This document shows, piece after piece, positions 15,593-25,125 of a stretch of 64,000 bases of DNA. A program made the translations under genes and the position numbers. Source of the stretch: CAIVVT01 sp963757265 (lineage in GTDB: Bacteria > Acidobacteriota > Terriglobia > Bryobacterales > Bryobacteraceae); NCBI GenBank assembly GCA_963757265.1, contig CAVWRA010000006.1, forward strand, positions 1,488,001 through 1,552,000, read 5' to 3'. The notes under the pieces were generated by a model. That model was not told the origin of the DNA, made no database searches, and worked only from the letters and a program-made list of their open reading frames with translations. Each line of letters opens with the position of its first letter. Position 1 is the first letter of the stretch.

Positions 15593-17956
15593 CTACTGCA
15601 CGGCTACCACGCTGCCCGACCGGTTTCCGTCGCCGTCGATGGCCAGCACTTCATAGCGCCGGTCGAGACCCGCGCCCGGGTTGGCGTCGAAATAGAACGT
15701 ACCGATGCCGACGTGGTCCAGCAGCCTGCCGTCGCGCATTACCTCGTACCCGGCGACGATCACATTGTCGTGACTGGCCGTCCAGCGCAGCGCCACGCCC
15801 GTGCGCCCGCCCCAGCTCTCGCGCTTCAGCCAGGCCTTGCCGGGCGCCGTCGGCGGCGTATGATCCGTGCCCCGTCCCGGTGCGTTGTCCAGGTTCAGCA
15901 GGATCACCTCGTGCTTGTTCTCCGGCAGGAAGCGGATGCCCTTCTGCATCAGCTCGGCGCCCGTCGCCGTACGCTTGTCCGGGGCGAAGCGGAAGGCCAC
16001 GCTGTAGGCCGCTTCCGGCGCCAGCCGTTTCGGATACACCACCACCTGGCCTTCGCTCATCGTGTCCTGGATGATCGCCGCCTTGGTGTTTTCGGCATTC
16101 GCAAGCTGCAGATACGAGTGCGCATCCGGCGCGCCTTCGGTCTTGGGATGATACACGCGCATGTAGCGGTCCAATACGCGCTCCTGCCGCAGGTAGCGGT
16201 GGAACACGACGTCCTGCCGCATTTGTTCCAGGTCCTCCCCATCCAGCCGGTTGGACCCGGCGCCCCACTCCAGTTCCTTCGCCACCGGCCAGAAATACGT
16301 CAGGTAATACAGATCGTCCGGCCCGCCGCCGTCGGAGAACTGGTTATTCTCCAGCAGCTCCAGCTTGTCCCAGTTGCACCATTCCCCGCCCGAGTTGCAT
16401 CCCTGCAAGCCCATCCCCGGGTTGGCCTCTTTCACCTCCCGCAGCATCTGCAGGAAGTGCCGGTACTGCTGCACGTGCGGCTGCCCCGGCGGGTGGTCGT
16501 GATTGGTCGCATAGCACGGCGCCTGCACCCATCCATCCAGCCGGTAGTAGTAATCTCCGTAGCGCTTCTCGCGCGCGTTCATGAACTCGCGCATGTACTC
16601 ATGCGCGCCCTTCGCCGCCACGCAGAATCCCAGCCCGTACCAGGCCGTAACGCCTTCCGGCACTTTGGGTATCAGCGCCCACTCGGCGTGCGTATCCGGC
16701 GGCGTGCCCGGCGCGAAGTGCTGCGGCGGCATCCACAGCCGGAAGGCGATCCCCGACTCTTTCAGATACCGCACCAGCTCCGCCCAGTCGATGCCCTCCC
16801 ACACGCCGCGGCCGCGCTCGTCAAACCAGAAATCGTCCTCGTGCGCGATATTCGCCCCGCTGCGCAGGCACAGGTCGGCAATGCGCCACATCTCCTTCGT
16901 GTGCAGGTCGATCCGCTGCTTGTGCCGCGGGTCGTCCCAGTAGCCGTTGTAGATCGTCGTCGCCCACAGGTACTGCTCGTGCGTCAGGTCCCACTTGTAC
17001 GTCGCCTGCCAGTCCTGAAGCTGTTCTCCGGCTGTGTCCAGGTCGCCCTTGTACACCCCGATAAAGCTGTTAGGCGCCTCGAAACTCGCCCCCGGCGCGA
17101 GCGGTTCGGTGTGCAGTTGCAACTGCGAGCTGACCAGGAATCGGCCCTGGCCGTGAAAATCGCCGGCATCCCACACCTTGGTCACCCACGGGCCCAGGTA
17201 ATTGAAACCCAGGAAAATGCCCTCTCCCCCCGCCGGGTCGTCCAGCACGAAATACGGATGATATGTCGCGCTGCCGTTGTAGACGCTGTCCGTGCGGTAC
17301 CCCGCCGCTCCGCTCATCGAGTCGAACGTGCGGTTGCGCTGCCCCGCCAGCGGCTCGGTGTGCATCTCGTTGGTGCCTTGCTGCGCCCCTCCGCCCCGCC
17401 ACCAGTGCAGCTGCAGCCGCCCGGCAAACTCCTCCCGGATGCGCAGATGGTTCATGCTGATCTCGGTCAGCGGCTGCGTCTGCGCGGTGCGGTTGGTCAC
17501 CTCGTACCACTTCCGGATCATGCCCATCGGCGTGCGCGGCGTGGAAGCGTAAATGTCGTAGTGCAGGCGGACGAGGTACTGTGGATGCTCCAGCGTCACC
17601 ACCAGCGTCACCCCGGGCTCGATGCCTGGAGAAGCCTTCGGAACGGCCATGCGCGCGATCTGAAAGTCCTTCAGTTTGTAGTCGCCGCTGAGCCCTGTGC
17701 GTTCCATTCCGGCGAACACGAACCGGAACTCATCCGACTCGGCGCGGGCCGTGAATTCGGTCCCGGTAGCGCGATTGCGCAGCGCCGCCAGCCGGAACTG
17801 GCCCTTCGCCAGCTCCATCCGCTGCTCGATCAGTTTCGTGCCGCAGGTCCAGCTTGTGGTCGCCGGGTCGAAACGTGCGTAGGCATCGCCCGAACTCATC
17901 GAATCGGCGGCCCAAACGGTCGTCACGAGCACCGGCAGAAGAAGAAATCGCATCAT
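15593..17956 (-). CDS. Secreted clan GH-D (GH36/GH27-like) alpha-glycosidase
   Basis: Protein of 787 residues with a signal peptide (MMRFLLLPVLVTTVWA). There is an N-terminal beta-sandwich, then a TIM barrel. DYYYRLDGW places the likely nucleophile Asp at about residue 474, and GLQGCNSGGEWCNW resembles the Cys/Gly-rich motif near the GH36 acid/base. A short beta-rich module (TAPGKAW...VAGYEVMRDG...YEVLAIDGDGN), fibronectin-III-like, closes the protein. Alpha-galactosidase activity is the usual property of the clan, but this divergent member could differ. GGGAGG lies eight bases before the ATG at 17956. Confidence 0.65.
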   Translation of the reverse strand: MMRFLLLPVLVTTVWAADSMSSGDAYARFDPATTSWTCGTKLIEQRMELAKGQFRLAALRNRATGTEFTARAESDEFRFVFAGMERTGLSGDYKLKDFQIARMAVPKASPGIEPGVTLVVTLEHPQYLVRLHYDIYASTPRTPMGMIRKWYEVTNRTAQTQPLTEISMNHLRIREEFAGRLQLHWWRGGGAQQGTNEMHTEPLAGQRNRTFDSMSGAAGYRTDSVYNGSATYHPYFVLDDPAGGEGIFLGFNYLGPWVTKVWDAGDFHGQGRFLVSSQLQLHTEPLAPGASFEAPNSFIGVYKGDLDTAGEQLQDWQATYKWDLTHEQYLWATTIYNGYWDDPRHKQRIDLHTKEMWRIADLCLRSGANIAHEDDFWFDERGRGVWEGIDWAELVRYLKESGIAFRLWMPPQHFAPGTPPDTHAEWALIPKVPEGVTAWYGLGFCVAAKGAHEYMREFMNAREKRYGDYYYRLDGWVQAPCYATNHDHPPGQPHVQQYRHFLQMLREVKEANPGMGLQGCNSGGEWCNWDKLELLENNQFSDGGGPDDLYYLTYFWPVAKELEWGAGSNRLDGEDLEQMRQDVVFHRYLRQERVLDRYMRVYHPKTEGAPDAHSYLQLANAENTKAAIIQDTMSEGQVVVYPKRLAPEAAYSVAFRFAPDKRTATGAELMQKGIRFLPENKHEVILLNLDNAPGRGTDHTPPTAPGKAWLKRESWGGRTGVALRWTASHDNVIVAGYEVMRDGRLLDHVGIGTFYFDANPGAGLDRRYEVLAIDGDGNRSGSVVAVQ

Positions 17957-18099
17957 GCAACGGACCTCCCGCGTCAGATCCGGGGCTTCCATTGTCACGC
18001 CCGGGTCCCGGCCATTCTACGCCCAACCAGGCGTCCCGGCGCGGCGCATCAACGCAATTGAATCCCGAATCGGAGCGTCCGGTCCAAGCCGGCGCCGCC

Positions 18100-19512
18100 T
18101 CAGCGGTGCGGCAAGGCCGAGTGACGTGGCGCTGTCTGTAGGATGGGGAATGGATTAGCAGGAATAGACGGGGTCTCGGCAGGGTGGTCTACCAGGTCGC
18201 CCACCAGGTCGTAGTCGTGCGCTTTCGTGATGCGCATGCGCCGCATCTGCCCCGGCGCAAGCGGCGAGGGGCCGGGGTCGGAGATGTAGCACACGCCGTC
18301 GATCTCCGGCGCCTGGCCGGCCATGCGCGCTTCCCATAGCAGATCGCTTTCCGCCGACGGTCCACTGATCAGCACCAGCACTTCTTGCCCCAGCCAGCGT
18401 CGGTTCATTCGCCGCGAGATCTTGCGTTGCAGCGCCATCAGATGCCGTTTGCGGTTGTAGATGGTCCGCGCATCGACCTTCCCATCGAGGTGAAAACTGG
18501 CGCTGGTCTCCTCGTCGGAATAGCCGAAGACGCCCATCCGGTCGAACCGCGCGGCCTCGACAAACTGGCATAACTCATTGAAATCAGAGTCCGTTTCGCC
18601 CGGGAAGCCGGCAATCAACGAGGTTCGGATGGTGACGCCGGGCACGGTTCGCCGGATCCGCTCCAGCAATTTGAGAAAGATGTCGCCGCTGGAGCCGCGC
18701 TTCATCCGCTTCAACACCCGCGCCGAGGCGTGTTGCAGCGGCATGTCGATGTAGCGCACCAGCGCCGGATAGCGCGCCAGCACGTCCAACAGCCGCCCGG
18801 TGATGCGGTTGGGATAGCAATACAGGAAACGGATCCAGACCGGCTGCGCCGTTTCGATCTGGGCCAGCCGCGCCAGCAGCTCCGCCAGGCCGTTGCCAAT
18901 CCCCAGATCGTCGCCGTAGGCCGTGGTGTCCTGGCCGATCAGGTTGATCTCGCGTACGCCCTGGTCGAAGAGCCGGCGGGCCTCAATCAGAACGCTCTCA
19001 AAACGCCGGCTGCGGAAGCGGCCGCGGAACTGCGGGATGACGCAGAACGAGCAGGGGTGGTCGCAGCCCTCATTGATCTTGATGTAAGCATAGTGGCGCG
19101 GGGTGGCGAGCAGGCGCGGCGTGGCGTCGTGGTAGAGATATGGCTGCAGCGGATCGGAGCGCGGCGTCAGGCCTTCGCACAGCGCGACGATAGAGTCGAG
19201 TTCGTTGGTGCCGAGCACGGCGTCGACGTCCGGAATTTGCTGGCGGATGTCGTCGCGGTAACGCTCCACCAGGCAGCCGGCGACGAGCAGCCGCTGGGCG
19301 CGGCCGGTGCGCTTGTAGGCCGCCATTTCGAGGATCGTATCGACCGACTCCTGCTTGGCCGGGTCGATGAAGCTGCAGGTGTTGACCACCAGGACGTCGG
19401 CCTCGGCGGGCGAAGCGGTGAGCTGGTGGCCGCGGGCGGCCAACTGGCCCATCATGACTTCGCTATCCACAAGGTTCTTGGGACAGCCCAGGCTGACAAA
19501 TCCGATTTTCAC
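18100..19512 (-). CDS. rimO: Ribosomal protein uS12 methylthiotransferase
   Basis: Radical SAM methylthiotransferase of 470 residues that modifies an aspartate of ribosomal protein S12. The N-terminal UPF0004 domain binds an auxiliary cluster through Cys10 (SLGCPKN), Cys46 (NTCSF) and Cys80 (AGCLVE). The radical SAM motif is Cys150/154/157 in EGCDHPCSFC. The RimO-typical GRFRSR and YCYPNRIT segments follow, and a TRAM-like domain lies at the C-terminus. The last 20 or so residues extend past the usual end. This is a housekeeping gene with no evident operon partner. Confidence 0.95.
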   Translation of the reverse strand: MKIGFVSLGCPKNLVDSEVMMGQLAARGHQLTASPAEADVLVVNTCSFIDPAKQESVDTILEMAAYKRTGRAQRLLVAGCLVERYRDDIRQQIPDVDAVLGTNELDSIVALCEGLTPRSDPLQPYLYHDATPRLLATPRHYAYIKINEGCDHPCSFCVIPQFRGRFRSRRFESVLIEARRLFDQGVREINLIGQDTTAYGDDLGIGNGLAELLARLAQIETAQPVWIRFLYCYPNRITGRLLDVLARYPALVRYIDMPLQHASARVLKRMKRGSSGDIFLKLLERIRRTVPGVTIRTSLIAGFPGETDSDFNELCQFVEAARFDRMGVFGYSDEETSASFHLDGKVDARTIYNRKRHLMALQRKISRRMNRRWLGQEVLVLISGPSAESDLLWEARMAGQAPEIDGVCYISDPGPSPLAPGQMRRMRITKAHDYDLVGDLVDHPAETPSIPANPFPILQTAPRHSALPHR

Positions 19513-19754
19513 GTGGGTTCCGGTTCGCGCGCGGCCTAGCTCCCATTGTAGCGGGCCAGTCGCAGCGGCTCGGAATCTCGCGGGATCCCACCGCGCCGGT
19601 GTGCCGCAGGCAGTGACGCTGCGCGAGGCATCATTTCACGCTGCGCGGCGTGCCTTCGGGTGGCCCGGCCGAGAAGCTGTTCGTTGCGCCGGGTCAGGGT
19701 GTCTTGCCGGACGGCGGCGCGCGGCGCGGCCGCAGGCGCGAGGCCTGGAGCTCG

Positions 19755-20306
19755 TCAGGAGGTCAGGAGGCTGCTGTCCAGGCTATTGGTGATCGAGGCC
19801 TGGGTGGCCGAACTCGTCGTGGTATTCGTCAGGGCGGCCGAGATCAGCGACATCAGGTCGGAGGCGCCGCTCGTGCTCTGCTGCGACTGGCTCTGCGAGG
19901 AGTGATGGTGGTGGTGATGATGATGTCCCGAGGCGCCTTGAGTCCCCGAGGTGGCGGAGCTGGAGCTGAGATTCAGGTCCGCCGGATTGCCGGATTGCGA
20001 GGCCGTCTGGAACACGTTCGCCAGATCCTGCAGGAACTGGGACTCGGCCCCGGTGGTGGACTGCGCGTCGGCGCTGAGATTCGAGGCGATTTGAGCAGTC
20101 TGCTGTTTGAAGGCCGTCGGATCGCTGGTGGCCTCCTGCTGCAACTGACTGATGAACTGGGAGAAGCTGGAAATATCCTGCGAATCCGTCGGAGTTGCGA
20201 CCGCGGACGAGGTTCCGCTGGTCTGCTGGGAGGACTGCGTGGAGTTGAGAACGCCCAGTTGCAGCAACGAGGTGCTGTAGAGGGAATTGACTGGGGAGAT
20301 AGACAT
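19755..20306 (-). CDS. Ser/Gln-rich protein with natural octahistidine tract, unknown function
   Basis: Protein of 183 residues starting MSISPVNSLYSTSLLQLGVL. It is dominated by Ser, Gln, Thr and Ala, with a central helical stretch (FSQFISQLQQEATSDPTAFK) and an uninterrupted run of eight histidines near residues 130-137, flanked by Ser/Gln-rich sequence. There is no signal peptide or transmembrane helix. The His run uses both CAT and CAC codons, so it is not a simple slippage product. Such tracts can bind Ni, Zn or Co, but no function is recognised. GAAAGG precedes the chosen ATG. Confidence 0.6.
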   Translation of the reverse strand: MSISPVNSLYSTSLLQLGVLNSTQSSQQTSGTSSAVATPTDSQDISSFSQFISQLQQEATSDPTAFKQQTAQIASNLSADAQSTTGAESQFLQDLANVFQTASQSGNPADLNLSSSSATSGTQGASGHHHHHHHHSSQSQSQQSTSGASDLMSLISAALTNTTTSSATQASITNSLDSSLLTS

Positions 20307-20592
20307 CGTTTGAGCCTTTCTATTCGCTCTTGCTTTCAAGGGCCCGACTGCGCCGTCCGGCGGCGGTATCGACGAGGGACGCTCCTGCAGGCGAAGCCCC
20401 GTTGATCATGAAATCGGCAGCAAGGCGTGCCGGCATTAGCAATCTGGACGAAAGATAGGGCGACTGGCCGGCATAAGGACGGCGCCGGTCAGGCCGGCGA
20501 AGTGCAGTCCAAGGGCCATCCGGCTTCCGCGCCGCCGGGAAGGGTGTCTTTGGAAGCCGTCCAGAATCTGGCAGTTGGCGCGAGGCGCGGGC

Positions 20593-23058
20593 CTATTCAA
20601 TCACGAAGCTAGTCTCGCGAGCCGAGGTGAAGCGGCCGGCCGTGTCGGCGGCTTTCAGTTCGGCCCGGTAGGTGCCGGGGGGGAGATCGGCGAGCGGGAA
20701 TCGCATGCCGACCGGAACCACCGGGTTGCCGGGGATGATCATTTTGCTCACGTTCAGGTAGCCGCTGTTCAGCTTCTCCGCGCCGCTCTTGCTGTCCAGG
20801 ATGCGGAGCTGCAACTTGACGATTGGAGGATTGGGCGTGGCCAGCCCGGGCGCATAGACCTCGATATAGAGCACCGTGTTGTCGGTCTGTTTGAACGCGT
20901 TGTCGCCGGAAGGAGTGATCTGCATGCCCTGGGCGACGAGAGTCTTGCGGTCCTCGATGAGCGCGGCGTCCAGGCCCGAACCGAGGTTCTGGATGGGGCT
21001 GAAGTTCTTGCTGAGGACCACGCCACTGAGGCTGAAGCGATTGTTGTCGAAGGGATCGACGACCAGCGGCGACTCCATTTTGCCGAAGCTGTTGCCGCCG
21101 GTGTTGAAGACGACCTTCAGGGTGTACTGGCCCGAGGCGACGTCGAACTGGCTCTCATAGTGCAGCGGCTTGGACTTGAAGTCCTCGACTTCCTTCTTAT
21201 TGTTCATATCCAGCTTGAGGGTGTCGCTGAAACGGGCGGCCACGGCGCCGTCGGGCTTGGTGACGAGGCCGAGGATTGAGACCAGGGCATGGAACTTGCC
21301 CTTCTGCTTTTCGAAGTTGATGCTTTCGGTGGGGATTTCCAGGGCCACGTCAACGCGGGCGATGTTGGGCGCGGTGTAGAAGAAGGGCGCCTCCATGGCG
21401 CCATGCACGGAACCGGGCTCGGAACTGGCGGCGCGGGCCTCCAGGTCGTGTTCGGTCGGATTGCCGGCCAGCACGTCGAGCGGTTTCACATTGCAATAAC
21501 CGCTGCGGGCGCGCACGCTGAGGCCGCTGACGCCGGCCAGTTTGACCTGGATATTGTGGCAACTGCCCTCGGGGGACTCGGAAGGAGTGTAGCCCAGGAA
21601 GTAAAACTCGTTCAGCTCCCGGCCGATCTTCTCGAGGCCGCCCAACAGGTCGTTGGTGTTGGCGATGACAAAGCCGCCTGTGCCGGAGGCCAGGGCGTAC
21701 ATGAACTGCTGATTATCGGAGGCGCTAGGCGGGAAGGGCGGCAGGATCGTGCGTGACATGCCATAGGGGTTGTTCAGGTACTGATTGGCGTAAGCGGGGT
21801 TCGTATTGGTGCCGCCGCCGCCTCTAGAGCCAGTCCCGGTGCCGGTGCCGGTGCCGGTGCCTTTGCCCGAGCCCGTTCCGGTGCCGGTGCCGGTGCCTTT
21901 GCCCGAGCCCGTTCCGGTGCCCGTGCCGGTGCCGGTGCCGGTGCCTTTGCCTGAACCGGAGCCGGTGCCCGTGCCGGTACCCGTGCCAGTGCCCGTTCCC
22001 GGGCTGCCGCCCGTTCTTCCACCGCCGCCGCCGGGAGCTCCGCCGCCGCCGGGAGCTCCGCCCGGAGCTCCGCCGCCGCCGCGCTGGAAGGCGAACGCCA
22101 CCGGGGCCAGGCTCGCCGGAGCCGCGACAGGGGACGCCACCAGAGAGGCGAGATGGAACAGCGACCGGCCGGCCGAGGCCAGCCCGCCGGCGAGGGAGGA
22201 CGGCGGCCGAAGCGCGGCCGACTCCAGCTCGTCGGCCGGGCCGCGCGGGGTGAGCGCGGAGATCGGCGTGACCAGGCCGCGCACGTCGATCGGATAAACG
22301 GCGACGTTGGAGCGGTTACAGACACTGATCAGCGCGGTGAGATCGGACATTCCCTCAGGGTTGAGTGGAAAACCGGCCGTGAAGAGAATCAGGCTCTTGC
22401 GGCCGGGCACCGGGGCCAGATTCTTGGCCATGGTCCGCAATGCCATGAAGAGGGATTCCATGCCGAAAGATCTCTCCGCCTGGCCCAAGCTGATTCCGCC
22501 GGTGGGGGTCATGTTAACCGGGGAAGGTCCCACGGAGGAAGTGTCGCCATTGGGAGCAGTGGTAGCGAATTTCACCCCGCTCACGACGCGCTTCAGGCGA
22601 TCGGCATCGGGCGTGAAATTCTGCGCAATCTGCAGCTGGCCGGTGAAATTGACGATGGCCATCAGGCGGTTGGGGCCGGCGTTGGTGTCGATGAATTTGG
22701 CGGCCGCTTCGCGGGCGTAGTGCTGCATCGCGAAGTCGATGGTCGAATTGTCAAAGAACAGGACCAGATAATGGGGCTGGCCCTTGGACTGGGCGGCGGC
22801 GTCGGCTTCGAAGGAGAAGCTCTTGATGGTCTGCTCCTTGCCGTCCTCGAGGACGCGGAAATTCTTCTCCGTGAGATCGTGGACGTAGCCGCCCTTCCTG
22901 TCGGTCACGACGGTGTCGACGATGACCAGGCGGACCTCCGATTTGATGACGGGCGTGGCATCGGCCGGCGCCTGGGCGAGCGCGCGCGGCCCCTGAAACA
23001 GCGTAGCGGCGAGGCACAACAACCCCGCCCGCGAAAAGAAACGATAATTTCTGGCCAT
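20593..23058 (-). CDS. VWFA-related domain protein with long Gly-Thr linker
   Basis: Exported protein of 821 residues of the acidobacterial VWFA-related family. It has a signal peptide (LLCLAATLFQGPRALAQ), the N-terminal strand pair VIVDTVVTDRKGGYVHDL with FRVLEDGKEQTI, and then a von Willebrand-A-like core starting YLVLFFDNSTIDF. The core is interrupted around residues 345-410 by a low-complexity insert of GTGTG/GSGKG repeats encoded by hexanucleotide repeats. The rest resumes with FPPSASDNQQFMYALASGTG and FYFLGYTPS. The metal-site motif is DNSTID rather than DxSxS. It is first (3'-most) of three family members on this strand. Function unknown; cell-surface adhesion or protein interaction is the usual guess. 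Confidence 0.8.
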   Translation of the reverse strand: MARNYRFFSRAGLLCLAATLFQGPRALAQAPADATPVIKSEVRLVIVDTVVTDRKGGYVHDLTEKNFRVLEDGKEQTIKSFSFEADAAAQSKGQPHYLVLFFDNSTIDFAMQHYAREAAAKFIDTNAGPNRLMAIVNFTGQLQIAQNFTPDADRLKRVVSGVKFATTAPNGDTSSVGPSPVNMTPTGGISLGQAERSFGMESLFMALRTMAKNLAPVPGRKSLILFTAGFPLNPEGMSDLTALISVCNRSNVAVYPIDVRGLVTPISALTPRGPADELESAALRPPSSLAGGLASAGRSLFHLASLVASPVAAPASLAPVAFAFQRGGGGAPGGAPGGGGAPGGGGGRTGGSPGTGTGTGTGTGTGSGSGKGTGTGTGTGTGTGSGKGTGTGTGTGSGKGTGTGTGTGTGSRGGGGTNTNPAYANQYLNNPYGMSRTILPPFPPSASDNQQFMYALASGTGGFVIANTNDLLGGLEKIGRELNEFYFLGYTPSESPEGSCHNIQVKLAGVSGLSVRARSGYCNVKPLDVLAGNPTEHDLEARAASSEPGSVHGAMEAPFFYTAPNIARVDVALEIPTESINFEKQKGKFHALVSILGLVTKPDGAVAARFSDTLKLDMNNKKEVEDFKSKPLHYESQFDVASGQYTLKVVFNTGGNSFGKMESPLVVDPFDNNRFSLSGVVLSKNFSPIQNLGSGLDAALIEDRKTLVAQGMQITPSGDNAFKQTDNTVLYIEVYAPGLATPNPPIVKLQLRILDSKSGAEKLNSGYLNVSKMIIPGNPVVPVGMRFPLADLPPGTYRAELKAADTAGRFTSARETSFVIE
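21830..22010. repeat. GGTGCC-type hexanucleotide repeat tract inside a VWFA-related gene
   Basis: About 180 bases built from CCGGTG/CCCGTG units with interspersed TTTGCCCGAGCC units. In the minus-strand gene they encode alternating Gly-Thr and Gly-Ser-Gly-Lys. The repeat is in frame throughout. Its length could vary between strains by slippage or recombination. Confidence 0.85.
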
Positions 23059-23086
23059 ATTCAATTCCCCCACTTCCGATCCCCGC

Positions 23087-24919
23087 TCAAGGGATCTCGA
23101 CAGCGCCGTTTTCGGCAGCCATCATCTGACCTTCACTATCGCGCACCACGAGCCGGACAATGTAGCTGCCGGATTTGACGTCGAATGTCGATTTGACGCT
23201 GAGGCCGGCGCCGAAGCGCTTATCCGCGTTGGTGAGCGTTTCATCCTTCAACGCCAAATCAACCACTTTCCTGTTTGAGGTGATGTAGTTGCCATTGGGG
23301 TCGAATAGCGCCGAGACGACCGTCACCGAGTCGCGGTTGCGGCCCTCTGCCTTACGATATGGCAGCCGGCGGAAATCGATCCGGGCGATCACGGAGAGCC
23401 GGGCATCGATATCGGTGGACTTGAAGAATTGGGTATGTAGATCGACCGGGAAATCCTTGAGGACTTCGCGGTTGAAAACCGCGTCCTCGATATCCTGTTG
23501 CGCCTGCCCGGCGGCGTCGCTCTGCCGTTTGGGGGCGTAATAGCCCTTGCGCGCCTGCAGCGTGAGACCTTTGGAATTGGCCAAGGTGACTTTCAGGGAG
23601 TGGAACTTGCCGTCCGATTTCAGGCTGGAGGGTGAGAAGCCCAGGACGTAGATGAACTCGGGCGAAGCGGCCACCAGCTTCAGACCGCCTGCCAGGTCAT
23701 TGGTGTTGTGGACGAACGAGCCGCCGGTGCCGTAGGCCACCGCGGATAGGACTTCCTCCTGGGCCAAGGCCTCGTCGCTGGCAAACATGTTCTTGATGCG
23801 GTTGACGTCGGGACCGCCGTGGGCGGCGGCGCCGGTAGCGCTGAATCCGGGCAGCGTCCACAGGCCGCGGGCGTCCAGACTGCTGATGATGACGCTGGAG
23901 TGGATGGCGCGGTTGATCAAATCGGCAACTTCGTGATAGTAAAGCGGCGTGAGGAAGCCGGGCGAGGTCAGGATGATGTTGCGCTGGCCCGGCATGGCCG
24001 ACAGGCGGCGGACGACCTTGCCGAGGACATCGAGAGCCAGGCGGGTTTCGTGCTCGCCATTGCTGAGGGCCATCTGGGCGGCGGACCGCCAGGTGGAGTC
24101 CACGTTGGCCACCGACTCCAGTTGAGTGTTGATATTCAGGCAGGAGATGGTTTCGGCGCGGGCGGCCTGGATGGCGGTCTGATCCACCTTATTCACCAGC
24201 ATGTCAGCCATGTAGTAGGAGAAATAAGGGCAATCGGTGCTGTTCGAGCCAGGGCCCGCCACCGGCCGCGGCTGGAGGTGCAGCAGGGTCGCCTGGAGCT
24301 GCTCCTGGTCGGAGGTGAAATCGAGCATGGTCTGGCCGGAAGTGGTGTAAATGGCGGCACGGTCGGAGGGCTGAAGCGACGAGGCCAGGAACAGCCGGGC
24401 AGCATCGCGGACGCGGGCCAGGTCGTCCCATTGCAAATGGACGTCGTCGAACAAATAGGCCACGAAGCGGGTGGCGAGAACGGGCGGCGGGGCGTTGGCG
24501 GGTTTGGGCGCCGCACCGGGTTCGACGGTTTCAGGCTCAATGACGACGGGTGTGCTGCCCGGCTTTTCGACCGTGAAGCGGCTGATCACCTGCGGCTTGC
24601 CGTTGTCCAGAATGCGGAAATCTTCTTTGGTCAGGTTGCCGAGGGCGTGGCCCTTGTCGTCCCGCACGACGACGGTAATGGGGACCAGGTTGACCCGCGA
24701 GGTGAATGTGGCCGGCGCATCCCTGGTGGCGATTTCGGTGGCGGGCGCCGTGGCGGCGGAGGTTCCCGGAGCGGCCGGCGGCGTTTGCAGGCGCGCGCCG
24801 GCGGCGAAGGCGAAGAGCAGAACCGCGGCCACGGCACACAGCACGCCGGGCAGCCGGAGGCGCGGGCGCGGCCTCGTGGCGGGTCTGGCGCCGGGCGGAT
24901 TCATGGCGGACTCGGCCAT
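23087..24919 (-). CDS. VWFA-related domain protein (tandem copy 2)
   Basis: Exported protein of about 610 residues, closely related along its whole length to the next gene upstream (25126-26907). Shared blocks include RVNLVPITVVVRDDKGHALG, LTKEDFRILDNGKPQVI, FVAYLFDDVHLQWDDLARVR, LSAMPGQRNIILTSPGFLTP and LQARKGYYAPKR. An N-terminal hydrophobic segment (LPGVLCAVAAVLLFAFAAGA) serves as signal or anchor. The ATG at 24919 with GGAGG 12 bases upstream was chosen; 24904 is an alternative. The pair looks like a tandem duplication. Function unknown. Confidence 0.78.
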   Translation of the reverse strand: MAESAMNPPGARPATRPRPRLRLPGVLCAVAAVLLFAFAAGARLQTPPAAPGTSAATAPATEIATRDAPATFTSRVNLVPITVVVRDDKGHALGNLTKEDFRILDNGKPQVISRFTVEKPGSTPVVIEPETVEPGAAPKPANAPPPVLATRFVAYLFDDVHLQWDDLARVRDAARLFLASSLQPSDRAAIYTTSGQTMLDFTSDQEQLQATLLHLQPRPVAGPGSNSTDCPYFSYYMADMLVNKVDQTAIQAARAETISCLNINTQLESVANVDSTWRSAAQMALSNGEHETRLALDVLGKVVRRLSAMPGQRNIILTSPGFLTPLYYHEVADLINRAIHSSVIISSLDARGLWTLPGFSATGAAAHGGPDVNRIKNMFASDEALAQEEVLSAVAYGTGGSFVHNTNDLAGGLKLVAASPEFIYVLGFSPSSLKSDGKFHSLKVTLANSKGLTLQARKGYYAPKRQSDAAGQAQQDIEDAVFNREVLKDFPVDLHTQFFKSTDIDARLSVIARIDFRRLPYRKAEGRNRDSVTVVSALFDPNGNYITSNRKVVDLALKDETLTNADKRFGAGLSVKSTFDVKSGSYIVRLVVRDSEGQMMAAENGAVEIP

Positions 24920-25125
24920 CGGGTGCGGCGTCCTCCGCGGCCGCGGCGATTCGGACGGGACTAAAACGGCCGCGGCAGTCTGGTTCAATTCTACTCCCGC
25001 TGAAGAGGCGGGCCGGCGGGATCTGGATCGCAGGGCGGGCCCGGAGGGCGCGTTGTTGCACCCCGCCGGGTGATACGACACCGCGGTTGGGTCGCCGGGC
25101 CCGAAATACGAATCGGGATGCCGGG

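Noticed and set aside
15569..18061. 830-codon frame antisense to the clan GH-D glycosidase
   Set aside because: Low-complexity His/Arg/Val composition without motifs; the minus strand has a signal peptide and catalytic motifs.
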